From Bradyrhizobium liaoningense (GTDB lineage Bacteria; Pseudomonadota; Alphaproteobacteria; Rhizobiales; Xanthobacteraceae), in the NCBI RefSeq assembly GCF_018130955.1, contig NZ_JAFCJM010000035.1:18706-82705 (forward strand): a stretch of DNA of 64,000 bases, read 5' to 3'. Below, in pieces: positions 55,404-63,921 of this stretch. The notes below the pieces were generated by a model. It saw only the letters and a list, made by a program, of their open reading frames with translations, had not been told where the DNA came from and made no database searches. The first letter of the stretch is position 1; every line of letters starts with the position of its first letter. A program made the position numbers and the translations under genes.

Positions 55404-55775
55404 CTATCTCAGCGTCTGCAGATAGGTGATGACGTCGGCGCGATCCCTGGGCTCGGGCAGTCCCTTGAAGAACATCTTGACGCCATGAACGTCGCCGCGG
55501 GGGTCGGCCAGGTAGGCGTCGAGCGCCGTCGCGGTCCAGACATCCTTGTTGGCCTTCATCGCGTCCGAATAGGCGAAATCCGGAACGGAGGCCGGCGCGC
55601 GGCCGACCACGTTCCAGAGACTCGGGCCGACCTTGTTCACCCCGATCTCGACTGCGTGGCAGTTCTGGCAGGTTCGCGCGAAGACGACCTTGCCTGCGGT
55701 CGCATCTCCCTCCGCAGCAAAGGCTGCTGATGCAGCGCTGCTCAGCAGCGCGACGATTATCAGACGTCCGATCAT
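55404..55775 (-). CDS. Exported class I cytochrome c
   Basis: The 123-residue product has a signal peptide (RLIIVALLSSAASAAFAA). A single haem site CQNCH (Cys36, Cys39, His40) is visible, with a distal Met ligand probably Met101 (GVKMFF). Length and pattern match the c2/c550-like electron carriers. It carries electrons in the periplasm. The partner is not evident from neighbours. AGGAG lies about 10 bases before the ATG. Confidence 0.9.
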   Translation of the reverse strand: MIGRLIIVALLSSAASAAFAAEGDATAGKVVFARTCQNCHAVEIGVNKVGPSLWNVVGRAPASVPDFAYSDAMKANKDVWTATALDAYLADPRGDVHGVKMFFKGLPEPRDRADVITYLQTLR

Positions 55776-56042
55776 CTCAAATCCGCTCCTTTGAAAACGA
55801 CCGGCAAAATCCGGGAAGACCCGGCCGTTCCGTGAAACGGAGCCAGCGTGCCCATGGCGCGGACAGGCTACCTTGTCCTGCATCAAGCGAAATACGGCAC
55901 CAAAGTACGAGACCGGCTTCGGCTCTGTCCGATGGATCGTTCGGCGATGCGCGCGCGTTGTCGGCCTGGCCGGGCTTGGCGAGGGCTTCACCGATGGTAT
56001 GGTATCCGAGGCGATCGTTTGAAAAATGTGAGGATATTCCAG

Positions 56043-57689
56043 GTGGCTGATGTCAATCCCGCGGCGGGCAAGGTGGCTTCACCGGATGCGCTCGCCAACA
56101 TTCCGAGGCTGGTTGCGGCCTATTTCGCGGGCAAGCCTGATCCGGCCGATCCGTTGCAGCGGGTGGCGTTCGGAACCTCGGGCCATCGCGGCACCTCGCC
56201 GAAAAACTCCTTCAACGAGGGCCACATCCTCGCGACCACGCAGGCAATTTGCGACTACAGAACGGAAAAGGGGCTGACCGGCCCCTTGTTCATCGGCATC
56301 GACACCCACGCGCTGGCCGAGCCTGCGCTCATCAGTGCGGTCGAGGTCTTTGCCGCCAACGGCGTCAACGTCATGATCGACCAGGCCGGCGGCTATACGC
56401 CGACACCGGTCATCTCGCATGCGATCCTCAGCTACAACAAGGGCCGGGACAGCGGGCTTGCCGATGGCGTCGTCATCACGCCCTCGCATAATCCGCCCGA
56501 GGATGGCGGCTACAAGTACAATCCGCCGCATGGCGGGCCTGCCGACACCGACGTCACCGGCGTGGTCGAGAAGCGCGCCAATGCCTATCTCGCCGATGGG
56601 ATGAAGGGCGTCGCACGCATCGACTATGCGAAGGCGCGCAAGTCGGCCTGCGTCCACCTCCACGACTACATCACGCCCTACGTCGCCGATCTCGGCAGTG
56701 TCGTCGATCTCGAGGCCGTCAAATCGGCCGGCGTCACGATCGGCATCGATCCGCTCGGCGGCGCCGCCGTGCATTACTGGCATCCGATCATCGAACGTTA
56801 CGGGCTGAAGGCGACGGTCGTGAACGAGGCGATCGACCCAACCTTCCGCTTCATGACAGTCGACTGGGACGGCAAGATCCGCATGGATTGCTCCTCGCCC
56901 TACGCCATGGCGAGCCTGATCGGGATGCGCGACCGTTTTGACGTCGCCTTCGCCAACGACACCGACGCCGACCGCCACGGCATCGTGACGCGCACGAACG
57001 GCCTGATGAATCCCAACCACTACCTCGCGACCGCGATCGCCTATCTGTTCGCACACCGGCCGCAATGGGGCGCAAATGCCGCGATCGGCAAGACGGTGGT
57101 GAGTAGCTCGGTCATCGACCGCGTCGCCAAGAAGCTCGGCCGCAAGCTGGTGGAGACGCCGGTCGGCTTCAAATGGTTCGTCGACGGCCTCGTCACGGGC
57201 AGTTTTGGATTTGGCGGGGAGGAGAGCGCCGGCGCCTCCTTCCTCAAGCGCGACGGCAGCGTGTGGACCACGGACAAGGACGGCATCATCCTCGGGCTGC
57301 TCGCCGCCGAGATCATGGCCAAGACCGGCCGCGATCCCAGCCAGCTCTTCGGCGACCTGACGGCCGAGCTCGGCGTGCCCCATTACGCGCGCATCGACGT
57401 CGCCGCGACTCCGCCGCAGAAGAACGTGCTGAAGTCGCTCACGTCGGAGCAGCTCGGCCTCAAGGAGCTCGCCGGCGATCCCGTCCGCGCCACCATGAGC
57501 AAGGCGCCCGGCAACGGCCAACCGTTTGGCGGCATCAAGGTCGAGACCGATTTCGGCTGGTTCGCCGCCCGGCCCTCCGGCACCGAGGATGTGTACAAGA
57601 TCTACGCCGAGAGTTTTCGCAGCACCGATCACCTGAAGCGGATCCAGCAGGAAGCCCAGGCTGGGCTCGCGAAGGTGTTCGGGGCGTAG
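56043..57689 (+). CDS. pgm: Phosphoglucomutase
   Basis: The 548-residue product matches the usual length of the alpha-D-glucose-specific bacterial enzyme. Features: FGTSGHRGTSP near residue 45, the catalytic phosphoserine loop VVITPSHNPPEDGG (Ser148), metal-binding DTDADRHG, sugar-binding GFGGEESAGASF and phosphate-binding RPSGTEDVYK. It interconverts glucose-6-phosphate and glucose-1-phosphate in the cytoplasm and thus supplies UDP-glucose for EPS and glycogen. The start is a GTG with GAGGA about 8 bases upstream; the longer open frame lacks similarity. It is a single gene, convergent with the reductase-like gene. Confidence 0.95.
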   Translation: MADVNPAAGKVASPDALANIPRLVAAYFAGKPDPADPLQRVAFGTSGHRGTSPKNSFNEGHILATTQAICDYRTEKGLTGPLFIGIDTHALAEPALISAVEVFAANGVNVMIDQAGGYTPTPVISHAILSYNKGRDSGLADGVVITPSHNPPEDGGYKYNPPHGGPADTDVTGVVEKRANAYLADGMKGVARIDYAKARKSACVHLHDYITPYVADLGSVVDLEAVKSAGVTIGIDPLGGAAVHYWHPIIERYGLKATVVNEAIDPTFRFMTVDWDGKIRMDCSSPYAMASLIGMRDRFDVAFANDTDADRHGIVTRTNGLMNPNHYLATAIAYLFAHRPQWGANAAIGKTVVSSSVIDRVAKKLGRKLVETPVGFKWFVDGLVTGSFGFGGEESAGASFLKRDGSVWTTDKDGIILGLLAAEIMAKTGRDPSQLFGDLTAELGVPHYARIDVAATPPQKNVLKSLTSEQLGLKELAGDPVRATMSKAPGNGQPFGGIKVETDFGWFAARPSGTEDVYKIYAESFRSTDHLKRIQQEAQAGLAKVFGA

Positions 57690-57706
57690 AGGCGACGTGC
57701 CAATCG

Positions 57707-58252
57707 TCAGCCTGGAACAAACGTCAGCCTGACGGCGTCCTCCGGGATCCTATCACTTGCGATCAGGCGCAGCGGCGGCCGCGCTCCCGCGAAGTAAGGC
57801 TTTCCTCCGCCGAGCACGAACGGGCGAAGATAGAGGCGATACTCGTCGATCAGGCCGAGGTCGGTCAGGCTCCCCGCCAGTTCCGGTCCGGCGACGTCGA
57901 TGTCGCCTTGGACGTCGGCCTTCAGCCGTCGGACGAACGCTTCAACGTCGCCGGATATCAGTGTCGCATTTGGGCCGACCGACTTCAGCGAGCGTGACAC
58001 GACCCATTTCGGCTGCGCCCGCCACGCCTGCGCGTAGTCTTGCGCGATCGCATCCCACTCGGAGCGATCCTCGTCCCAATACTGCATCATCTCGTAGATG
58101 CGGCGGCCGTAGAGGCAGCCGGCGAGACCCCGGATGTGATCGTTGAAATGGCGATGAAGCATGGGGCCGGGCATGGGCAACTCCGGGCCGTCAGCCCGGC
58201 CCGCGACATAGCCATCCAGCGACTGCATCATTCCGAAGACGAGTTTGGCCAT
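57707..58252 (-). CDS. RibD C-terminal/DHFR-like reductase
   Basis: The 181-residue product begins MAKLVFGMMQSLDGYVAG, typical of the dihydrofolate reductase-like family (PF01872). It has LYGRRIYEMMQYWD, KWVVSRSLKSVGPNATLISG, DVAGPELAGSLTDLGLIDEY and LYLRPFVLGGGKPYF. An AAGGAGG ribosome binding site precedes the start. These proteins are NADPH-dependent reductases, often of unknown substrate. It is probably a lone gene. Confidence 0.9.
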   Translation of the reverse strand: MAKLVFGMMQSLDGYVAGRADGPELPMPGPMLHRHFNDHIRGLAGCLYGRRIYEMMQYWDEDRSEWDAIAQDYAQAWRAQPKWVVSRSLKSVGPNATLISGDVEAFVRRLKADVQGDIDVAGPELAGSLTDLGLIDEYRLYLRPFVLGGGKPYFAGARPPLRLIASDRIPEDAVRLTFVPG

Positions 58253-58358
58253 TGCCGGCCTCCTTTTTCCGCCGGCCCATCTGCCGCCTCATTGGAATGA
58301 CGAGTGAGCGTGTCGGAAACCGACGCCGCCCCGCGGTTTCTTTATCAATCGCAATTGA

Positions 58359-58430
58359 TGTATACATAAAGTGATAAAAAGGTATTTAGATACTCATATT
58401 TTTACTACATAGTCTGATACTGTATACATA
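58359..58430 (+). promoter_or_regulatory. Two TGTATACATA motifs, candidate GntR operators
   Basis: The identical 10-mer occurs at 58359-58368 and 58421-58430, 62 bases apart, in an AT-rich segment just upstream of vanA. GntR/FCD regulators often bind TGTATACA-like palindromes, so these are likely sites for the regulator encoded within the operon. They also overlap the probable promoter. Confidence 0.65.
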
Positions 58431-58458
58431 CCGTATCCAATTAACCTGGGAGAACGCC

Positions 58459-59505
58459 GTGACAAAACCATTCCCGATGAATGCCTGGTACGCCGCGGCC
58501 TGGGACGCCGACGTCAAGCAGGCGCTGCTGCCGAGGACCATCTGCGGCAAGCATGTGGTGATGTACCGGAAGGCAGACGGTGGCGTGGTCGCGCTGGAGG
58601 ATGCCTGCTGGCATCGCCTCGTGCCGCTCTCCAAGGGGCGCCTGGAAGGCGACACGGTGGTCTGCGGCTATCACGGCCTCAAATTCAATCCGCAGGGGCG
58701 CTGCACCTTCATGCCCTCGCAGGAGACCATCAACCCGTCCGCCTGCGTCCGCGCCTATCCGGCCGTCGAGCGCCACCGATTCATCTGGCTCTGGATGGGC
58801 GATCCCGCGCTCGCCGATCCCGCGCTGGTGCCGGACCTGCACTGGAACGACGATCCGGCCTGGACCGGCGACGGCAAGACCATCTACGCGAAATGCGATT
58901 ACCGCCTCGTGGTCGACAACCTCATGGACCTCACCCACGAGACCTTCGTGCACGGCTCCTCGATCGGCAACGACGCGGTGGCCGAGGCCCCGTTCGACGT
59001 CACCCATGGCGAGAAGACCGTCACGGTGACGCGCTGGATGCGGAACATCGAGCCGCCGCCGTTCTGGGCGAGGCAACTCGGCAAGTCGGGTCTCGTGGAC
59101 CGCTGGCAGATCATCCGTTTCGAGGCGCCGTGCACCGTCACGATCGACGTCGGCGTGGCGCCGGCCGGCACCGGCGCGCCGGAAGGCGACCGTTCGCAGG
59201 GCGTCAACGGCTTCGTACTCAACACCATCACGCCCGAGACCGAGAAGACCTGCCATTACTTCTGGGCCTTCGCGCGCAATTATCGCCTTGGCGACCAGCG
59301 GGTCACGACCGAGATCCGCGAGGGCGTCTCCGGCATCTTCCGCGAGGACGAACTGATCCTCGAGGCGCAGCAGCGTGCCATGGACGAGAACCCGGACCGC
59401 GTCTTCTACAACCTGAACATCGACGCCGGCGCGATGTGGTCGCGGCGGCTGATCGACAAGATGGTCGAACGCGAGACCCCGCCGCAGCTCCAGGCCGCGG
59501 AGTGA
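58459..59505 (+). CDS. vanA: Vanillate O-demethylase oxygenase-type Rieske protein
   Basis: The 348-residue product has a Rieske centre C50-x-H52 ... C69-x2-H72 (EDACWHR, VVCGYHG) and a mononuclear iron site Asp157, His160, His165 in NLMDLTHETFVHG. Length and sequence match VanA-type monooxygenases that demethylate vanillate to protocatechuate with VanB as reductase. The start is a GTG with GGGAG about 8 bases before it. It is the first gene of vanA-regulator-vanB. A related methoxy-aromatic substrate is possible. Confidence 0.88.
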   Translation: MTKPFPMNAWYAAAWDADVKQALLPRTICGKHVVMYRKADGGVVALEDACWHRLVPLSKGRLEGDTVVCGYHGLKFNPQGRCTFMPSQETINPSACVRAYPAVERHRFIWLWMGDPALADPALVPDLHWNDDPAWTGDGKTIYAKCDYRLVVDNLMDLTHETFVHGSSIGNDAVAEAPFDVTHGEKTVTVTRWMRNIEPPPFWARQLGKSGLVDRWQIIRFEAPCTVTIDVGVAPAGTGAPEGDRSQGVNGFVLNTITPETEKTCHYFWAFARNYRLGDQRVTTEIREGVSGIFREDELILEAQQRAMDENPDRVFYNLNIDAGAMWSRRLIDKMVERETPPQLQAAE

Positions 59506-59507
59506 CC

Positions 59508-60263
59508 ATGGCCGAGCGCGAGGTCGACCGCTCCGTATCGCAGACGGTGAAGGCGCAGCTTGCGTTGCGCGATCTGATCTTGTCGGGCGGCTTGCGCCCG
59601 GGCGAGCGCATCTCCGAGCTTCAGGCGGTGGAGTCGACCGGCGTGTCGCGCACGCCGGTGCGCATGGCGCTGGTGCGGCTGGAGGAGGAGGGCCTCTTGG
59701 AGGCTATCCCCTCCGGCGGCTTCATGGTGAAGGCGTTCTCGGAGCGTGACATCCTCGATTCCATCGAGCTGCGCGGCACGCTGGAAGGCCTCGCGGCACG
59801 CTTTGCCGCCGAGCGCGGCGTCACCGCGCGCGACCTCGAGCCGCTGAAGGAGTGTCTCGCCGCGATCGACGAGCTTTTGCGGCAGGTGCCGATCTCGGTC
59901 GATGCGTTCTCGTCCTATGTGGCGCTGAACGCGCGCTTCCACGCGCTGCTCACGGAGCTGTCGCGCAGCGCGCCGCTGATCCGGCAGATCGACCGCGCCT
60001 CCGCGCTGCCGTTCGCCTCGCCGAGCGGTTTTGTGATGGCGCAGTCGGCACTGCCGGAAGCGCAGCAGATCCTCATCATCGCGCAGGACCATCATCGCAT
60101 CGTGATCGATGCGATCGAGAACCGCGAGGGCGCGCGCGCCGAGGCCGTGATGCGCGAGCATGCGCGGCTCGCCGGCCGCAATCTGCGGCTCGCGCTGCGC
60201 AACCGGACCCATCTCGAGCTGCTGCCGGCGCTGGCGCTGATCACGACCGCCGCGACCATATAG
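59508..60263 (+). CDS. GntR/FCD family transcription regulator
   Basis: The 251-residue product has an N-terminal winged helix-turn-helix (LRPGERISELQAVESTGVSR, TPVRMALVRLEEEGLLE) and a C-terminal FCD ligand domain with DILDSIELRGTLEGLAAR and metal-binding candidates (NARFHALL, HHRIVIDAI). It starts two bases after vanA and ends 10 bases before vanB, so it is part of the operon. Vanillate-operon regulators (VanR) are of this type. It probably binds the TGTATACATA sites at 58359-58430 and responds to an aromatic acid. Confidence 0.87.
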   Translation: MAEREVDRSVSQTVKAQLALRDLILSGGLRPGERISELQAVESTGVSRTPVRMALVRLEEEGLLEAIPSGGFMVKAFSERDILDSIELRGTLEGLAARFAAERGVTARDLEPLKECLAAIDELLRQVPISVDAFSSYVALNARFHALLTELSRSAPLIRQIDRASALPFASPSGFVMAQSALPEAQQILIIAQDHHRIVIDAIENREGARAEAVMREHARLAGRNLRLALRNRTHLELLPALALITTAATI

Positions 60264-60273
60264 GGGGAGTGCC

Positions 60274-61254
60274 ATGCGATTCATCGAAACCTGGACCCCG
60301 GCCACGCTGGTTGCGACGCGCGACCTGTCGCCGGCAATCCGCGAATTCCTGATCAGGCCGGACGATTTCAACGCCGCCGCCTATCCCGTCGGCAGCCACA
60401 TCAACGTCGCCGTCACCATCAACGGCCAGCCGGAGACGCGGTCCTATTCGCTGGTCGGCGAAGCCGATCCGCGCGGCCTCAAGATCGCGGTGCGCCGCGC
60501 CGAGGATTCCCGCGGCGGCTCGCGCTACATGTGGCAGCTCTCAACCGGCGCGCGGCTCGAGATCACCCAACCGGCTTCGCTGGTGTCGGTCGACTGGACG
60601 CGCGGGCATTACTGCCTGATCGCCGGCGGCATCGGCATCACGCCGATCGTCGGTGCCGCGCAGGTGCTGGCCCGCCGCGGCGCCAGTTTCACGCTGCACT
60701 ACGCCGTCCGGTCGCGCAGCGATGCCGCCTATCTCGACGAACTCGCCGCCTTGCTCGGCGACCGCCTGGTCGTACATGTCGGCGAGGAAGGGAAACGGCT
60801 CGATCTCGATGCTCTGTTCGCCTCACTGCCGCAGGAGACCTTGGCGCTGTTCTGCGGCCCGATGCGAATGCTGGACGCCGCGCGCCATGGCTGGATCGGC
60901 GCGGGGCATGCGCTGTCAGATCTCCGCTACGAGACCTTTGGCTCCAGCGGTACGCTGCCGACCGAGACCTTCCGGGTGCGCCTGAAAGGCACAGAGCTCG
61001 AGTTCGAGATCCCGCGCGAGCGCTCGATGCTCGACGTGCTCAACGCCGCCGGCCACGAGGTGATGTACGACTGCAAGCGTGGCGAATGCGGCCTCTGTGC
61101 CATCGACGTCGTCGCGGTTGAAGGCGAGATCGACCATCGCGACGTCTTCTTCAGCGACCACCAGAAGCAGGAGAACACGAAAATCTGCGCCTGCGTCTCG
61201 CGCGCCCGCGGCACCATCACTGTGGACACGCTGCACCGGGCGGATGCGGTGTGA
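60274..61254 (+). CDS. vanB: Vanillate O-demethylase reductase-type ferredoxin oxidoreductase
   Basis: The 326-residue product has an N-terminal flavin-binding domain (TRSYSLVGEADPRG), NAD-binding (LIAGGIGITPIVGAAQ) and a C-terminal plant-type [2Fe-2S] domain with C267-x4-C272-x2-C275 and C305 (DCKRGECGLC, KICAC). It passes electrons from NADH to VanA. GGGGGAG precedes the ATG. The last ~170-200 bases recur downstream as two displaced copies (62296-62495 and 63672-63840). Confidence 0.9.
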   Translation: MRFIETWTPATLVATRDLSPAIREFLIRPDDFNAAAYPVGSHINVAVTINGQPETRSYSLVGEADPRGLKIAVRRAEDSRGGSRYMWQLSTGARLEITQPASLVSVDWTRGHYCLIAGGIGITPIVGAAQVLARRGASFTLHYAVRSRSDAAYLDELAALLGDRLVVHVGEEGKRLDLDALFASLPQETLALFCGPMRMLDAARHGWIGAGHALSDLRYETFGSSGTLPTETFRVRLKGTELEFEIPRERSMLDVLNAAGHEVMYDCKRGECGLCAIDVVAVEGEIDHRDVFFSDHQKQENTKICACVSRARGTITVDTLHRADAV

Positions 61255-61293
61255 GCGGGCAGGGCGCGTACTCACAAACGTCCGCTTTGCTCC

Positions 61294-61322
61294 AAGCCGA
61301 CATGGCCGCATGTCGGCTTTGT
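61294..61322 (+). terminator. Terminator of the van operon
   Basis: AAGCCGACATG (61294-61304) pairs with CATGTCGGCTT (61309-61319) around a GCCG loop and is followed by TTTG. It lies 40 bases after the vanB stop. A variant of the same hairpin recurs at 63896-63921 behind the third vanB-end copy. Confidence 0.75.
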
Positions 61323-61351
61323 CCGAGCATCGTCCCGCTGATCATGCCCAC

Positions 61352-62203
61352 CTACTTGCGCCGCCACGACTCGATCAGGGCCGCGAGCCTGGCGTCTAGC
61401 GCTTCGTCACCGTCCTTCAGATCTGCTTCGTACCGAAACCAATAATTGCCCACCAGCGCGCGGTGGGTACAAAACCTTGCGTCATCGAGCCGACACATGA
61501 CAAGCCGCGTGGGCTCTCCGTTCGAATTCAGACGTGCGAAGTAATGGTCGACGCGAGTCGGTCCGCCAGCTTGCAACGTATAGCGCAAGTCAAACGATTG
61601 ATACCCGCTACGGTCCGGGCCAGGACTCATTTGAGATCGGTACTTGCGCCATGACTTCAAGGCAGGATCAGCGACGCCGCTTTCTTCGTTCGGAAGAATG
61701 CGGACCTGTTGAATAAAGCGACAGTCAGTGTCGGCGCGCCCTTTGAGATTCGACAAGCAGAGATCGATCGTGAGGCCGATCTCACTTGGCATTTTATCTG
61801 GCGGTACCCCAACACGGAAATCGGCGTACTGCCAAGGCACGAGGAAAGCCTCCGAGCCGATATGCCGCTCGAAATAGTCCGGTCCGGGTTCTACAAAGGA
61901 TCGGGCTACTTGGGTGCCAGCAAGGGCCGTGCCCCAAATCACAAGAACCAACACTGATGCGGTGGCTCGAAACTTCAGGGCAAGTGCAAACGACGATGCC
62001 ACTGCGGCCAGAGCGCCAGAGGCAAGAACAACTCTGGAGGCTCCAATATCATATGCATCCAACGTCGCCTGCGGGTGCGCGGGGAAATAGAATAGGCCGA
62101 GCCCCGCAGCGCCTCCGATAAGAAGGCATACAGGGACCGATACCACAAAGAAGATCCAGCCGACGACAACGAACGTCTTGGCGCGGCTCCGAAGGATTCT
62201 CAC
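61352..62203 (-). CDS. Membrane protein of unknown function between vanB-end copies
   Basis: About 283 residues from a GTG start. Three hydrophobic segments near residues 11-40 (FVVVGWIFFVVSVPVCLLIG), 57-76 and 81-100 (TASVLVLVIWGTALAGTQVA) are followed by a soluble, charged C-terminal half (RHIGSEAFLVPWQYADFRVG, LCLSNLKGRADTDCRFIQ, SYRL-like strands). I do not recognise it. The frame continues upstream into DNA antisense to the second vanB-end copy, so the N-terminus may have been cut or replaced. Orientation opposes the van operon. Confidence 0.5.
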   Translation of the reverse strand: MRILRSRAKTFVVVGWIFFVVSVPVCLLIGGAAGLGLFYFPAHPQATLDAYDIGASRVVLASGALAAVASSFALALKFRATASVLVLVIWGTALAGTQVARSFVEPGPDYFERHIGSEAFLVPWQYADFRVGVPPDKMPSEIGLTIDLCLSNLKGRADTDCRFIQQVRILPNEESGVADPALKSWRKYRSQMSPGPDRSGYQSFDLRYTLQAGGPTRVDHYFARLNSNGEPTRLVMCRLDDARFCTHRALVGNYWFRYEADLKDGDEALDARLAALIESWRRK

Positions 62204-62295
62204 GATCGCTACAGCCAAAATTGTGGACCAATCGCCTGCAATCTTAGCAGCAAGGGCCTGCGAATGGCTACTGGCGGTGCAGAGCTCTCGCGAGG

Positions 62296-62495
62296 CACGA
62301 GGTGATGTACGCTGCAAGCGCGGCGAATGCGGCCTCTGCGCCATCGACGTCGTCGCCGTCGACGGCGAGATCGACCACCGCGACGTCTTCTTCAGCGACC
62401 ACCAGAAGCACGAGAACACAAAGATCTGCGCCTGCGTGTCGCGTGCGCGGGGCACCATCACCGTGGATACGCTGCACCGGGCGGATGCGGTGTAA
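62296..62495 (+). pseudogene. Second copy of the vanB 3' end (2Fe-2S domain)
   Basis: This segment repeats the vanB end from near codon 262 to the stop, here TAA. One base is missing relative to vanB in the GATGTACGACTG region, shifting the upstream frame. The four iron-sulphur cysteines and the ending TLHRADAV are kept. With no start, flavin or NAD domain it is a fragment. Confidence 0.85.
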
Positions 62496-62508
62496 GGAGC
62501 GCGGGCGT

Positions 62509-62595
62509 GTAGCCCGGATGGAGCGCAGCGAAATCCGGGGATCGTGCATCCGTGCGAGGCTCGTCCCGGATTGCGCTACGCTCCATCCGGGCTAC
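62509..62595. repeat. Imperfect palindromic intergenic repeat
   Basis: GTAGCCCGGATGGAGCGCAG at the left end is matched by its inverted copy, ending ATCCGGGCTAC, on the right, giving a long hairpin. Elements of this type are common between genes in Bradyrhizobium and other proteobacteria. It directly abuts the second vanB-end copy and the downstream reverse gene. Confidence 0.8.
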
Positions 62596-62599
62596 GGCG

Positions 62600-63565
62600 C
62601 TATTCGATGACCTCGTCTGCCATCAAAAGCACGCGCTCTGGAATAGACAGGTTCATGGTTCTTGCGGTTCGCAAGTTGATGACCATCACAAACTTTGTAG
62701 GCTGCTCGACAGGCATTTCAGCCGGACGCCCACCCTTGAGGATGCGATCGACGTAGTGCGCGGCCCTGATAAAAACGTCGTGGATGTCGGGGCCGTAAGC
62801 CATCAGGGCGCCCATCCCGGGATAGGTACTGACCTGATAAACCGCTGGCAAATTGTATTTGATAGCAAGCGGTGGGAGAGCCGCTCTCGGCGGATCGGCC
62901 AGGACATAGACGACATCGCAGCGCGCGGCCTTCATATTGGCGAAAGCGCCTTCAAGGTCTTCCGGATTTGGTGCGACGAAGGATTCTGCCACGATGCCAA
63001 CTGCGCCGGCTGCTCGAATGGCGGTCGCAACCCGGGGCGGGTGCGAGGGGTTGGCTGACGAAAGGATGCCGAGCTTCCTTGCTTGGGGAAAAACGAGCTT
63101 AACGACATCCAACATCTTTGCCGTAAGGTCATCGAACATGTTCGCAATGCCGGTAATGTTACCTCCCGGACGGGCAAAGCTTTGCACAAAGCCGAGACCG
63201 ACAGGGTCGGTCGACGGTGCCATGATGATGGGAATTGTAGTCGTCAACTTTTGTGCCGCAGCAATAGCGGGCGTGGCTTCGGCCACGATTACATCGGGAT
63301 TAAACGCGATGACTTCGGCGAGTAGTCTGGGCAACTCTGCATAACGCCCGTTGGCTTCGCGAAAATCGATGACGAGGTTTTTGCCTTCCTCGTAACCCAG
63401 AGTTTTCAGGGTATCTTTGATCCAATCCCGGATTCGGTCGCCCGGGCCTGACGTCACAATAGCAACGCGGGGCACACGCAAGGTCTGTCCTCTGGTGCCC
63501 TTAACCGTGCTCAGAAAAGCAACGCAGCCCGCGAGAACCTTGCGGCGTGTGATCGTCAACTTCAT
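62600..63565 (-). CDS. ABC transporter substrate-binding protein (TrpX-like family)
   Basis: The 321-residue product has an N-terminal export signal TITRRKVLAGCVAFLSTVKG with twin arginines. PF04392-type features are VTSGPGDRIRDWIKDTLKTL, FNPDVIVAEATPAIAAAQKL, IPIIMAPSTDPVGLGFVQSF and RPGGNITGIANMFDDLTAKM. These are solute-binding proteins of unknown ligand, frequently orphaned in Bradyrhizobium. No permease or ATPase partner lies in the window. It is transcribed opposite to vanB and sits between two vanB-end copies. Codon use looks less GC-biased than neighbours. Confidence 0.88.
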   Translation of the reverse strand: MKLTITRRKVLAGCVAFLSTVKGTRGQTLRVPRVAIVTSGPGDRIRDWIKDTLKTLGYEEGKNLVIDFREANGRYAELPRLLAEVIAFNPDVIVAEATPAIAAAQKLTTTIPIIMAPSTDPVGLGFVQSFARPGGNITGIANMFDDLTAKMLDVVKLVFPQARKLGILSSANPSHPPRVATAIRAAGAVGIVAESFVAPNPEDLEGAFANMKAARCDVVYVLADPPRAALPPLAIKYNLPAVYQVSTYPGMGALMAYGPDIHDVFIRAAHYVDRILKGGRPAEMPVEQPTKFVMVINLRTARTMNLSIPERVLLMADEVIE

Positions 63566-63671
63566 GGATCGCCCCACGCAGGTTGTCAGCCGGCCGGAAC
63601 CTTAGCATGCAAGGGAGAAGATCGCCGCGAAAACATGCTGGAGATTGGTAGTCCTCGACGCCCTGCTACAC

Positions 63672-63840
63672 GAATGCGGCCTCTGTGCCATCGACGTCGT
63701 CGCGGTCGAGGGCGAAATCGATCACCGCGACGTCTTCTTCAGCGATCACCAGAAGCACAAGAACACCAAGATCTGCGCCTGTGTGTCTCGCGCGCGGGGC
63801 ACCATCACCGTGGACACGCTGCACCGGGCGGATGCGGTCC
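63672..63840 (+). pseudogene. Third copy of the vanB 3' end
   Basis: It repeats vanB from GAATGCGGCC (about codon 271) to GCGGATGCGGT, but the vanB stop is lost by substitution and the frame reads on. The reading includes GLCAIDVVAVEGEIDHRDVF. It lacks the first iron-sulphur cysteine region and cannot be functional. Downstream DNA also matches the vanB flank, including the terminator. Confidence 0.85.
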
Positions 63841-63895
63841 GAGCAAGCTGGGGCGTGTACTGTTGCGTCCGCTCTGCTCCTGGAAGGCGACCTTG

Positions 63896-63921
63896 AAGCC
63901 GACATGGCCGCATGTCGGCCC
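63896..63921 (+). terminator. Second copy of the van terminator hairpin
   Basis: GCCGACATG pairs with CATGTCGGC as at 61294-61319, but the right outer arm has changed (GGCC instead of GGCTT). Its position behind the third vanB-end copy shows that the duplication includes downstream flank. Confidence 0.65.

Noticed and set aside
56079..57632. 517-residue minus-strand frame opposite pgm
   Set aside because: The plus strand carries the full phosphoglucomutase motif set; the reverse frame has none.
61352..63565. Insertion sequences as the cause of the vanB-end copies
   Set aside because: Neither interposed gene looks like a transposase or integrase, and no terminal inverted repeats bounding a transposon were seen.
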